DNA of 64,000 nucleotides from CAJCIY01 sp964245825 (GTDB taxonomy: Bacteria > Actinomycetota > Actinomycetes > Mycobacteriales > CAJCIY01): contig CAXTNT010000008.1 in assembly GCA_964245825.1 (NCBI GenBank), forward strand, positions 1-64,000. The letters run 5' to 3'. The notes under the pieces are model-generated. The model searched no databases and was not told the origin of the DNA. It worked only from the letters and a program-made list of their open reading frames with translations. The first letter of the stretch is position 1; every line of letters begins with the position of its first letter. This document shows positions 41,254 through 50,916 of the stretch, in pieces. The position numbers were made by a program, and so were the translations under genes.

Positions 41254-44223
41254 ATGGCTGACCGGCTGATCATCCGGGGTGCCCGCGAGCACAACCTCCG
41301 GGACGTCCACCTCGACCTGCCGCGCGACGCCATGATCGTCTTCACCGGACTGAGCGGCTCGGGCAAGTCCAGCCTGGCCTTCGACACGATCTTCGCCGAG
41401 GGTCAGCGCCGCTACGTCGAGTCGTTGTCCAGCTACGCCCGCCAGTTCCTGGGCCAGATGGACAAGCCCGACGTCGACTTCATCGAGGGGCTCAGCCCGG
41501 CGGTCTCGATCGACCAGAAGTCGACCAACCGCAACCCGCGCTCCACGGTGGGCACGATCACCGAGGTCTACGACTACCTGCGGCTGCTCTACGCGCGTGC
41601 CGGCACCCCGCACTGCTACAACTGCGGGCGCCCAGTCAGTCGGCAGACCCCGCAGCAGATCGTCGACCAGGTGCTCACCCTCCCAGAGGGCACCCGGTTC
41701 CAGCTGCTGGCGCCGGTGATCCGCGGTCGCAAGGGGGAGTACGTCGACCTCTTCGCCGACCTCCAGACCCAGGGCTACGCCCGGGCCCGGGTCGACGGCA
41801 CGACCATCGCGCTGACCGAGCCGCCGAAGCTGGACAAGCAGAAGAAGCACACGATCGAGGTGGTGGTCGACCGGCTCGCCGCGAAGGCGGGCGCGAAGCG
41901 GCGGCTGACCGACTCGGTGGAGACCGCCCTGCGGCTGGGCGACGGTCTGCTCGTGCTGGACTTCGTCGATCTCGACGCCAAGGACCCGGGTCGTGAGCGC
42001 ACCTACTCCGAGCAGCTGGCCTGCCACCACTGCACCCTGTCCTTCGAGGACCTCGAGCCGAGGTCGTTCTCCTTCAACTCGCCCTACGGCGCCTGTCCGA
42101 CCTGCACCGGCCTGGGCACGCGCAAGGAGGTCGATCCGGAGCTGGTCGTCCCCGACCCGTCGCTGAGCCTCGGCGAGGGCGCGCTGGCGCCGTGGTCGTC
42201 CGGCCATCACCTCGAGTACTTCGGCCGGCTGCTGCAGGCGCTCGCCGACGACCTGGGCTTCAACCTGAAGACCCCGTACGCGGACCTGCCCGCCAAGGCC
42301 CAGAAGGCGGTCCTCTACGGCAGTGGCGACACCCAGGTGCACGTCCGCTACCGCAATCGCTACGGCCGGGAGCGCGCCTACTACACCGCGTACGAGGGGA
42401 TCATCCCGTTCATCGAGCGGCGCTTCGCGGAGGCCGAGACCGACACCAGTCGGGAGCGGTTCGAGGGCTACATGCGCGAGGTGCCCTGCCCGACATGCAA
42501 CGGCGCCCGGCTGCGCAAGGAGTCGCTCGCGGTCACCCTGGGCGGGGAGTCGATCTCCCGGATCGCCGCGCTGTCCATCGCCGACTGCGCGGCGTTCCTG
42601 CGTGACCTCGAGCTCGACCGCCGGCAGAAGCTGATCGCCGAGCGGGTGCTCAAGGAGGTGAACGTCCGGCTCGGGTTCCTGCTGGACGTGGGCCTCGACT
42701 ACCTCAGCCTCGACCGCAACGCCGGCACCCTCGCCGGCGGCGAGGCACAGCGCATCCGGCTCGCGACCCAGATCGGCGCCGGGCTCGTCGGCGTCCTCTA
42801 CGTGCTGGACGAGCCGTCCATCGGCCTGCACCAGCGCGACAACCACCGCCTGATCGAGACCCTGCTGCGGCTGCGTGACCTCGGCAACACGCTCATCGTC
42901 GTCGAGCACGACGAGGACACGATCCGCACCTCGGACTGGGTCGTCGACATTGGCCCTGGCGCGGGCGAGCACGGCGGCAAGGTCGTGGTCAGCGGGACCG
43001 TGGCGGACCTGCTCGCCTCCGAGGAGTCGCTGACCGGCGCCTATCTCTCCGGCCGGCGGAGCATCCCGGTGCCCGACATCCGCCGCCGGCCGCAGCCCGG
43101 CCGGGAGCTGACCGTCGTCGAGGCACGCGAGCACAACCTGCAGGACGTCACGGTCAGCTTCCCGCTCGGCTGCTTCGTCGCCGTCACCGGGGTGAGCGGC
43201 TCGGGCAAGTCGACGCTCGTCAACGACATCCTCTACACCGTCCTGGCCAACAAGATCAACGGTGCTCGTCTGGTGCCCGGCAGGCACCGCCGGGTGTCGG
43301 GCTTGGAGCACCTGGACAAGGTGGTCGGCGTCGACCAGTCGCCCATCGGCCGGACCCCCCGCTCCAACCCCGCCACGTACACCGGCGTCTTCGACCACAT
43401 GCGCAAGCTCTACGCGGAGACGCCGGAGGCCAAGGTCCGGGGCTACCTGCCCGGTCGGTTCTCCTTCAACGTCAAGGGCGGTCGCTGCGAGGCCTGCGCC
43501 GGCGACGGCACCATCAAGATCGAGATGAACTTTCTGCCCGACGTGTACGTGCCGTGCGAGGTCTGCGCGGGGGCCCGCTACAACCGCGAGACGCTCGAGG
43601 TGCACTACAAGGGCAAGACCATCGCCGAGGTCCTGGACATGCCGATCGAGGAGGCGGCCGAGTTCTTCGCGGCGGTGCCGCCCATCGCGCGGCACCTCAC
43701 CACGCTGGTCGACGTTGGCCTCGGCTACGTGCGCCTCGGCCAGCCGGCGCCGACCCTGTCCGGCGGTGAGGCGCAGCGGGTCAAGCTCGCCTCCGAGCTG
43801 CAGAAGCGGCAGCACGGGCGCACCGTCTACGTGCTGGACGAGCCGACGACCGGGCTGCACTTCGAGGACATCCGCAAGCTCCTCGGCGTGCTCGGGCGGC
43901 TGGTGGAGGCCGGCAACTCGGTCATCGTGATCGAGCACAACCTCGACGTGATCAAGACCGCCGACTGGGTGATCGACATGGGGCCGGAGGGCGGTTCCGG
44001 CGGCGGGACCGTCGTCGCCGAGGGCACGCCCGAGCATGTGGCCGGCGTCGAGGCGAGCCACACCGGCCGCTTCCTGGCCCCCGTCCTCGCCGGCCGCACC
44101 GCCGCGACCACGACTCGCGCGGCGCGCGTCACGTCGACGGCCACGAAACCGCCCACCAGGAAGGCGGTGGCCAGGAAACCCGCGGCCACGAAGTCCGCCG
44201 CCAAGAAGGCCGTCAGCCGCTGA
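41254..44223 (+). CDS. uvrA: Excinuclease ABC subunit A, with a basic C-terminal tail
   Basis: This 989-residue damage-sensing ATPase of nucleotide excision repair has two ABC ATPase modules. Walker A motifs are GLSGSGKSS at about 31-39 and GVSGSGKST near 646-654. The signatures LAGGEAQRI and LSGGEAQRV, and the Walker B VLDEPSIGLH and VLDEPTTGLH, are all present. Zinc-binding CxxC pairs lie in HCYNCG, ACPTCTGLG, CPTCNGAR, RCEACAGDG and CEVCAGARYN. The last 40 or so residues (nt about 44100-44220) are not usual for UvrA: a Lys/Arg/Ala/Thr/Pro-rich tail of the histone H1-like kind. ATG is preceded by GGAGGAGG. Confidence 0.97.
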   Translation: MADRLIIRGAREHNLRDVHLDLPRDAMIVFTGLSGSGKSSLAFDTIFAEGQRRYVESLSSYARQFLGQMDKPDVDFIEGLSPAVSIDQKSTNRNPRSTVGTITEVYDYLRLLYARAGTPHCYNCGRPVSRQTPQQIVDQVLTLPEGTRFQLLAPVIRGRKGEYVDLFADLQTQGYARARVDGTTIALTEPPKLDKQKKHTIEVVVDRLAAKAGAKRRLTDSVETALRLGDGLLVLDFVDLDAKDPGRERTYSEQLACHHCTLSFEDLEPRSFSFNSPYGACPTCTGLGTRKEVDPELVVPDPSLSLGEGALAPWSSGHHLEYFGRLLQALADDLGFNLKTPYADLPAKAQKAVLYGSGDTQVHVRYRNRYGRERAYYTAYEGIIPFIERRFAEAETDTSRERFEGYMREVPCPTCNGARLRKESLAVTLGGESISRIAALSIADCAAFLRDLELDRRQKLIAERVLKEVNVRLGFLLDVGLDYLSLDRNAGTLAGGEAQRIRLATQIGAGLVGVLYVLDEPSIGLHQRDNHRLIETLLRLRDLGNTLIVVEHDEDTIRTSDWVVDIGPGAGEHGGKVVVSGTVADLLASEESLTGAYLSGRRSIPVPDIRRRPQPGRELTVVEAREHNLQDVTVSFPLGCFVAVTGVSGSGKSTLVNDILYTVLANKINGARLVPGRHRRVSGLEHLDKVVGVDQSPIGRTPRSNPATYTGVFDHMRKLYAETPEAKVRGYLPGRFSFNVKGGRCEACAGDGTIKIEMNFLPDVYVPCEVCAGARYNRETLEVHYKGKTIAEVLDMPIEEAAEFFAAVPPIARHLTTLVDVGLGYVRLGQPAPTLSGGEAQRVKLASELQKRQHGRTVYVLDEPTTGLHFEDIRKLLGVLGRLVEAGNSVIVIEHNLDVIKTADWVIDMGPEGGSGGGTVVAEGTPEHVAGVEASHTGRFLAPVLAGRTAATTTRAARVTSTATKPPTRKAVARKPAATKSAAKKAVSR

Positions 44224-44241
44224 CCGCCGGCGCCGGACTGG

Positions 44242-44799
44242 TCAGCTGCGCAGGAGCTGCTCGATCACGGCGTCCAGGTCGGACCGCTCCTCCCCGCACG
44301 GCACCGACTCCTCGGTGCGGTCGAGGAACGTCGTGAGCAGCGCCGCCGGCACGGCCAGGAGGCAGGGCCGCGTACGCCGGGCAAGCGTCAGCCACACGAC
44401 CGGCTCGAGGTCGTCGGGGTGGATGCGCACATCACCGTCCCCGGTCGGCGCCACGAGTCCGTACCGCAGGAAGTCGCGCAGGACTACCCACGTCCCCCGG
44501 GGCAGCGCCGGGTGGTCGGGACGGGCCTCGACCTCGATCCGGACGGCGAGCGGGTCGGCGGGGTCCCACCCGAACCGGAGCACGACCCGGCGCCCGCGCC
44601 CCGCGCCGTCGCCGTGGGCGACCGCGACGGCGTACACCCGGCCGGTGTCCGCCCGCACCGTGACGGGGGAGGCGAGGGCCTGCGCGACCGGCGCCGGGGC
44701 GGACGGAGCCGGACGCAACGGGCCGTTCGCCCGCGCGCCCTCGTCGTCGGTACGCCGAGAGGAGTCGATGCACCAGGGTCGCATCCCGTTGCCGACCAC
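44242..44799 (-). CDS. SsgA-family sporulation/cell-division regulator
   Basis: This 185-residue protein has a C-terminal SsgA-like domain of about 130 residues: LRFGWDPADPLAVRIEV, a tryptophan then LRDFLRYGLVAPTGDGDVRI, and LTTFLDRTEESVPCGEE with a final DLDAVIEQLL helix. SsgA-like proteins guide septum placement and peptidoglycan machinery during sporulation in Streptomyces and relatives. The N-terminal 45 residues look unlike the family, so the real start may be further in. The gene converges with uvrA and is divergent from uvrC, an unusual place for it. Which SsgA subgroup it belongs to cannot be told. Confidence 0.82.
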   Translation of the reverse strand: MVGNGMRPWCIDSSRRTDDEGARANGPLRPAPSAPAPVAQALASPVTVRADTGRVYAVAVAHGDGAGRGRRVVLRFGWDPADPLAVRIEVEARPDHPALPRGTWVVLRDFLRYGLVAPTGDGDVRIHPDDLEPVVWLTLARRTRPCLLAVPAALLTTFLDRTEESVPCGEERSDLDAVIEQLLRS

Positions 44800-44852
44800 A
44801 CCAGGTCGCCCCCCGGCGGTGCCGGCACAGCCGCGGCGTCACAGGCGCGGAC

Positions 44853-44858
44853 TAGCCT
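44853..44858 (+). promoter_or_regulatory. Candidate -10 box for (near-)leaderless uvrC
   Basis: TAGCCT ends 9 nt before the uvrC GTG at 44867. A GGGAG in between is only 2 nt from the start, too close for a normal ribosome binding site, so a leaderless transcript is likely. Confidence 0.4.
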
Positions 44859-44866
44859 CGGGAGCC

Positions 44867-46990
44867 GTGGCGGACCCGAGCAGCTACCGGCCCGCCCCCG
44901 GCACCATCCCCGACCAGCCGGGGGTCTACCGCTTCCGCGACGAGCACGGGCGCGTCATCTACGTCGGCAAGGCCAAGAGCTTGCGCAGCCGGCTCGGCTC
45001 GTACTTCTCCGACCTCCACCAGCTGCACCCGCGTACGCAGCAGATGGTCACGACGGCGGCCGGCGTCGACTGGACCGTCGTCGGCACCGAGGTCGAGGCA
45101 CTCCAGCTCGAGTACGCCTGGATCAAGGAGTTCGACCCACGGTTCAACGTCCGCTACCGGGACGACAAGTCCTACCCCTACCTGGCGGTGACCGTGGGGG
45201 AGGAGTACCCGCGGCTGCAGGTGATGCGGGGCACCAAGCGGCCGGGCGTGCGCTACTTCGGCCCGTACACCCATGCCTGGGCGATCCGCGAAACGCTCGA
45301 CCTGCTGCTGCGCGTCTTCCCGGCGCGGACCTGCTCGGCAGGGTTGTTCAAGCGCCACGGCCAGGTCGGCCGGCCCTGCCTGCTCGGCTACATCGGCAAG
45401 TGCAGCGCCCCCTGCATCGGCCGGGTGGACGCCGCGGAGCACCGCGCGATCGTCGAGGAGTTCTGCGACTTCATGGCCGGCCGGACCGACCAGCTGGTGA
45501 AGCGGCTCGAGCGGGAGATGCGCGTCGCCGCCGGGGCGCAGGAGTACGAGCTAGCGGCCCGCCTCCGCGACGACCTGGGTGCTGTCGAGCGGGCGGTCGA
45601 GAAGCAGGCCGTAGTGCTCGGCGACGGTACCGATGCCGACGTGATCGCGCTCGCCCAGGACGCCCTCGAAGCCGCCGTCGCGGTGTTCTACGTCCGCGGC
45701 GGGCGGGTGCGCGGCCAGCGCGGCTGGGTGGTGGACGTGGTGGAGGAGCTCGACACCGGCCAGTTGGTGAGCCAGTTCCTGGCGCAGGTGTACGGCTCCG
45801 AGCTGACCGCCGAGCAGGAGCAGGCCGCGCTCGACGCCGGCCTGGCCACAGGCCCCGACCTCGGCCCGCTCGCCGGCTCGGGTGCCTCGCGGGTCGCCGA
45901 CCCGGTGCACGAGCCCGCCGTCTACCGACCCGGTCCCGACGCCCCGCGCCGGCGCCGCCGCCGCGAGCCCGGCGGGCCCGACGTCCCCCGCGAGGTCCTG
46001 GTGCCCGTGCTCCCCGAGGACGCGCCGACGCTGGAGCAGTGGCTCACCGGGCTGCGGGGCGGGCGCGTCGACCTGCGCGTGCCGCAGCGTGGGGACAAGC
46101 GCGCCCTGCTGGAGACCGTCGGGCGCAACGCCCGGGAGTCCTTCCAGCAGCACAAGCTCAAGCGCGCCAGCGACCTCTCGGCGCGCAGCCGCGCCCTCGC
46201 CGACCTGCAACGGGCGCTGGACCTGCCGACCGCCCCCCTGCGCATCGAGTGCTACGACGTGAGCCACGTGCAGGGCACGGACGTGGTCGCGTCGATGGTC
46301 GTGTTCGAGGACGGTCTCGCGCGCAAGTCCGAGTACCGCCGCTTCGCGCTGCGGCACGTCGACGGGCACGACGACACGGCCTGGATGCACGAGGTGATCA
46401 CCCGCCGGTTCCGCCGCCTGATCGAGGAGCAGGCCTCGAGCGTGCGTTCGGCGGGCGGGCCGATCGACCCGGAGACCGGCCGTCCCCGGAAGTTCGCCTA
46501 CCCGCCGCAGCTGGTGGTGGTGGACGGCGGCCCGCCCCAAGTCGAGGCGGCGCGCCGGGCGATGCACGCCCTCGGCGTCGACGGCGGCGCCGAGCCGGTC
46601 GCCCTCTGCGGCCTGGCCAAGCGGCTGGAGGAGGTCTGGTTGCCCCGCACCCCCGACCCGGTGATCCTGCCGCGTACCTCCGAGGCCCTCTACCTCCTGC
46701 AGCGCGTGCGCGACGAGGCGCACCGCTTCGCGATCACCTACCACCGGCAGAAGCGCTCGGTCTCGATGACGGCGAGCGTGCTCGACGGCGTCCCGGGGCT
46801 GGGGGAGACCCGCCGCCGGGCGCTCGTTCGGCACTTCGGCTCGCTCCGCAACCTGCGGGCCGCCAGCGCTGCCGAGATCGAGCAGGTGCCGGGCCTGGGC
46901 CCGGCGACGGCCGCGGCCGTGGTGGCCGTGCTCCGCGCGGACGCGCCCGGCCCCGCCGTCGACCCGGTGACCGGCGAGGTGGTCGGGTGA
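44867..46990 (+). CDS. uvrC: Excinuclease ABC subunit C
   Basis: This 707-residue dual-incision nuclease of nucleotide excision repair has a GIY-YIG domain at 18-95 (GVYRFRDEHGRVIYVGKAKS) that cuts on the 3' side. A UVR motif at about 205-240 binds UvrB. An RNase H-like endonuclease at about 430-590 (YDVSHVQGTDVVASMVVFED; VVVDGGPPQ) cuts on the 5' side, and two helix-hairpin-helix motifs end the protein (LDGVPGLGETRRRALV; VPGLGPATAAAVV). An Arg/Pro-rich insert of about 50 residues near 325-385 is longer than in E. coli. It overlaps rapZ by 4 bp. Confidence 0.97.
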   Translation: MADPSSYRPAPGTIPDQPGVYRFRDEHGRVIYVGKAKSLRSRLGSYFSDLHQLHPRTQQMVTTAAGVDWTVVGTEVEALQLEYAWIKEFDPRFNVRYRDDKSYPYLAVTVGEEYPRLQVMRGTKRPGVRYFGPYTHAWAIRETLDLLLRVFPARTCSAGLFKRHGQVGRPCLLGYIGKCSAPCIGRVDAAEHRAIVEEFCDFMAGRTDQLVKRLEREMRVAAGAQEYELAARLRDDLGAVERAVEKQAVVLGDGTDADVIALAQDALEAAVAVFYVRGGRVRGQRGWVVDVVEELDTGQLVSQFLAQVYGSELTAEQEQAALDAGLATGPDLGPLAGSGASRVADPVHEPAVYRPGPDAPRRRRRREPGGPDVPREVLVPVLPEDAPTLEQWLTGLRGGRVDLRVPQRGDKRALLETVGRNARESFQQHKLKRASDLSARSRALADLQRALDLPTAPLRIECYDVSHVQGTDVVASMVVFEDGLARKSEYRRFALRHVDGHDDTAWMHEVITRRFRRLIEEQASSVRSAGGPIDPETGRPRKFAYPPQLVVVDGGPPQVEAARRAMHALGVDGGAEPVALCGLAKRLEEVWLPRTPDPVILPRTSEALYLLQRVRDEAHRFAITYHRQKRSVSMTASVLDGVPGLGETRRRALVRHFGSLRNLRAASAAEIEQVPGLGPATAAAVVAVLRADAPGPAVDPVTGEVVG

Positions 46991-47853
46991 GCTCGCCGCT
47001 GCAGCTGACCATCGTGACCGGGCTCTCGGGCGCCGGCCGGTCCACCGCCGCCAAGTGCCTGGAGGACCTGGGCTGGTTCGTGGTCGACAACCTGCCTCCT
47101 GCACTGCTGGCCACGATGACTGACCTCGCCGGGCGGAGCGAGGGCGGCGTCGGGCGGGTCGCGGTGGTCGTGGACGTGCGCGGGGGCGACTTCTTCGCCG
47201 ACCTGCGCGCGGTGCTCGAGAGCCTCGACCGCCGCTCGGTGCTGCCGCGGCTGCTGTTCCTGGAGGCCTCCGACGAGGCACTCGTACGCCGCTTCGAGTC
47301 GAGCCGTCGACCGCACCCGCTGGCCATCGGAGGCCGGCTCGTGGACGGCATCGCGACCGAGCGGCAGCTGCTCGCCGACCTGCGCGGCGACGCCGACCTC
47401 GTGGTCGACACCAGCACCCTCAACGTGCACGAGCTCCGGCAGGTGATCGAGCAGACGTTCGGCAGCCAGGACGCGGCGCCGCTGGTGGCGACCGTGGTGT
47501 CCTTCGGCTTCAAGTACGGGCTGCCGGTCGACGCCGACCACCTGGTGGACTGCCGGTTCCTGCCCAACCCGCACTGGGTGGAGGAGCTGCGACCGCAGAC
47601 CGGCCGCGAAGCGGCGGTCCGCGACTACGTGCTCGCCCAGCCCGGCGCGGTGGCGTTCGCCGACGACTACGCCGGCCTGCTGGTGTCGCTCGCGGCCGGG
47701 TACGCCCGGGAGGGCAAGCACTACCTGACGCTCGCCGTCGGCTGCACCGGCGGCAAGCACCGCAGCGTGGTGATGTCCCAGGAGATCGCCGACCGGCTGG
47801 AGGCCGCCGGCGTGCCCGCCCGCGTCGTACACCGCGATCTGGGGCGTGAGTGA
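46987..47853 (+). CDS. rapZ: RapZ/YvcJ-family RNase adapter and nucleotide-binding protein
   Basis: This is a 288-residue P-loop protein with Walker A TGLSGAGRST at 10-19, VVDNLPP, and the C-terminal domain motifs SFGFKYGLP and GCTGGKHRSV. In E. coli RapZ directs RNase E to the small RNA GlmZ and senses cell-wall precursors. In actinobacteria its targets are less clear. It forms the conserved trio rapZ-yvcK-whiA with coupled starts. The Walker lysine is replaced by Arg (GAGRS rather than GAGKS), which occurs in this family but should be noted. Confidence 0.95.
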   Translation: MSSPLQLTIVTGLSGAGRSTAAKCLEDLGWFVVDNLPPALLATMTDLAGRSEGGVGRVAVVVDVRGGDFFADLRAVLESLDRRSVLPRLLFLEASDEALVRRFESSRRPHPLAIGGRLVDGIATERQLLADLRGDADLVVDTSTLNVHELRQVIEQTFGSQDAAPLVATVVSFGFKYGLPVDADHLVDCRFLPNPHWVEELRPQTGREAAVRDYVLAQPGAVAFADDYAGLLVSLAAGYAREGKHYLTLAVGCTGGKHRSVVMSQEIADRLEAAGVPARVVHRDLGRE

Positions 47854-48818
47854 TGCGGGCAGTCGCCCTCGGGGGCGGGCACGGCCTCGCCGCCTCGCTG
47901 GCCGCGCTGCGGCGGGTCACCGACCAGCTCACCGCCGTCGTCACGGTGGCCGACGACGGCGGGTCCAGCGGCCGGCTGCGCGCCGGCTACGGCGTCCTGC
48001 CGCCCGGCGACCTGCGGATGGCGCTCGCGACGCTCGCCGGCGAGGGTGCCGAGCACACCCGCATCCGTGATCTGCTGCAGCACCGGCTGCCGACCGGGCC
48101 CGCTGTCGAGGGCCTCGCCGGCCACCCGGTGGGCAACCTCGTCCTCACCGGGCTGCTGCAGGTCGGGGCCTCGCCGGTGGAGGCGCTCGCCACGGTCGGT
48201 CGGATGCTCGGGCTGGCGCCCGGCACCCAGGTCCTGCCGATGGCCTCCGTCCCGCTCGACATCGCCGCGGACGTCGCCGGCCTCGGCCCGGCCGGCCCGG
48301 TGGCCATCCGGGGCCAGGTAGCCGTCGCCACCACCCGCGGCCGGGTGCTCGCCGTCCGCCTGCTGCCCGACGACGCGCCGGCCTGCCCCGAGGCGCTCGC
48401 GGCGTTGGCCGCCGCCGACCTGCTCGTACTCGGGCCGGGGTCGCTGTTCACGTCCATCCTTCCGCACCTGTTGCACCCAGCCCTGGGAGCCGCCGTGTGC
48501 GCCAGCCCGGCCCGCAAGGTGCTGGTGCTCAACCTGGCGCCGCAACCGGGTGAGACCGACGGCTTCGCGCCGGAGGCGCACGTCGAGGTGCTGGCCAGCC
48601 ACGCGCCCGACCTGCGCCTGGACGTCGTACTCGCCGACGTCAGCGCCATGCTGGACAGGCGTGGTCTGATGGGGGGGCTTGCTGCGGCCGTGGAGGACGT
48701 GGGCGCCCGGCTCCATCTCGCGCCGCTCGCCCGGGCCGGACGCCGTGACGAGCACGACCCGACGGCCCTGGCCGCAGCGCTGGCCCAGATCGCGCGCGAC
48801 ACGGTCCGGCCCCACTAG
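47850..48818 (+). CDS. yvcK: YvcK/CofD-like gluconeogenesis factor
   Basis: This 322-residue protein of the CofD-like fold begins ALGGGHGLAASLAAL and continues with VTVADDGGSSGRLR, PPGDLRMAL and GPGSLFTSILPHLL, all family hallmarks. YvcK binds UDP-sugars and is needed for growth on gluconeogenic carbon sources and for cell-wall balance in Bacillus and mycobacteria. Two starts are possible, GTG 47850 and ATG 47853, differing by one residue. It is the middle gene of rapZ-yvcK-whiA, followed by a 47-bp gap. Confidence 0.95.
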   Translation: MMRAVALGGGHGLAASLAALRRVTDQLTAVVTVADDGGSSGRLRAGYGVLPPGDLRMALATLAGEGAEHTRIRDLLQHRLPTGPAVEGLAGHPVGNLVLTGLLQVGASPVEALATVGRMLGLAPGTQVLPMASVPLDIAADVAGLGPAGPVAIRGQVAVATTRGRVLAVRLLPDDAPACPEALAALAAADLLVLGPGSLFTSILPHLLHPALGAAVCASPARKVLVLNLAPQPGETDGFAPEAHVEVLASHAPDLRLDVVLADVSAMLDRRGLMGGLAAAVEDVGARLHLAPLARAGRRDEHDPTALAAALAQIARDTVRPH

Positions 48819-48865
48819 CGCGCCAGACCGCACGAGAGCACACGACCAGGGAGGCAGGCGACCGA

Positions 48866-49852
48866 GTGGCGGCGATGACGGCGTCCCTCAAGGACGAGCT
48901 GTCCCGGCTCGACATCACCAAGCCCTGCTGCCGACGGGCGGAGCTGTCGACGCTGCTGCGCTTTGCCGGCGGCCTGCACCTGGTCGCGGGCCGCGTCGTG
49001 GTCGAGGCAGAGCTCGACACCGGCTCGGTGGCGCGCCGGGCCAAGCGGGCCATCCACGACCTGTACGGGTACGCGGCGGAGGTGACCGTGGTCGCACCGG
49101 GCGGCCTGCACCGCGGTAGCCGGTACGTGATCCGGGTCGTGGCGGACGGGGACGGTCTGGCCCGCCGCGCCGGGCTGATCGACGGCCGGGGGCGGCCGAT
49201 CCGCGGCCTGCCCGCCGCAGTCGTGTCCGGGCCGCTCTGCGACGCCGAGGCCGTCTGGCGCGGCGCGATCCTGGCCCACGGCTCGCTCACCGAGCCCGGC
49301 CGCTCCTGCTCGCTGGAGGTGACGGCGCCCGGTCCCGAGGCCGCCCTGGCGCTGGTCGGGGCCGCCCGCCGGCTCGGGGTCGCGGCCAAGGCCCGCGACG
49401 TGCGCGGCGTCGACCGGGTGGTCGTGCGTGACGGCGACGCGATCGCCGCGCTGCTGACCCGGCTCGGCGCCCACGACAGCCTGCTGACCTGGGAGGACCG
49501 CCGGTTGCGGCGGGAGGTCCGGGCCAGCGCCAACCGGCTCGCCAACTTCGACGACGCCAACCTGCGCCGCTCGGCCCGGGCGGCGGTCGCGTCCGGGGCG
49601 CGGGTCAAGGCCGCGATGGAGATCCTCGCCGACGACGCGCCGGAGCACCTGCTCGAGGCCGGTCGGCTCCGGCTCGAGCACCCGCAGTCCAGCCTGGAGG
49701 AGCTCGGCACGCTGGCGGACCCGCCGATGACCAAGGACGCGGTCGCGGGGCGCGTACGTCGGCTGCTCGCGCTCGCCGACAAGACCGCCGCCCAGCGTGG
49801 TGAGCCGACGACCGAGGCCAGCGTCACCCCCGACATGCTCGGCGACTTCTGA
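48866..49852 (+). CDS. whiA: DNA-binding protein WhiA
   Basis: This 328-residue sporulation/cell-division regulator has a degenerate LAGLIDADG homing-endonuclease fold at about 1-225 (SLKDELSRL; CCRRAELSTLLRFAGGLHL) and a C-terminal helix-turn-helix at about 245-310 (SLEELGTLADPPMTKDAVAGRVRRLLAL). In Streptomyces WhiA with WhiB controls septation genes. It is present in most Gram-positives. Length is standard. The GTG at 48866 is used, with AGGGAGG upstream. Confidence 0.97.
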   Translation: MAAMTASLKDELSRLDITKPCCRRAELSTLLRFAGGLHLVAGRVVVEAELDTGSVARRAKRAIHDLYGYAAEVTVVAPGGLHRGSRYVIRVVADGDGLARRAGLIDGRGRPIRGLPAAVVSGPLCDAEAVWRGAILAHGSLTEPGRSCSLEVTAPGPEAALALVGAARRLGVAAKARDVRGVDRVVVRDGDAIAALLTRLGAHDSLLTWEDRRLRREVRASANRLANFDDANLRRSARAAVASGARVKAAMEILADDAPEHLLEAGRLRLEHPQSSLEELGTLADPPMTKDAVAGRVRRLLALADKTAAQRGEPTTEASVTPDMLGDF

Positions 49853-49875
49853 CCTCGGTCACACTCGGCTAAGGT
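49847..49875 (+). promoter_or_regulatory. Candidate gap promoter
   Basis: TTCTGA (49847-49852) and TAAGGT (49870-49875) are spaced 17 bp. The -35 box overlaps the whiA stop codon. The resulting leader of about 28 nt carries GAGGAGAG before the gap GTG, so gap-pgk-tpiA likely has its own strong promoter. Confidence 0.5.
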
Positions 49876-49910
49876 GCGCGGACCTTCTGCGTCAGGACGA
49901 GGAGAGCATC

Positions 49911-50915
<1,005 letters not shown>

Positions 50916-50916
50916 C

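Noticed and set aside
44419..46980. Upstream extension of the rapZ frame through uvrC and the SsgA-like gene
   Set aside because: Only the part from 46987 matches a protein family. The rest is out-of-frame shadow.
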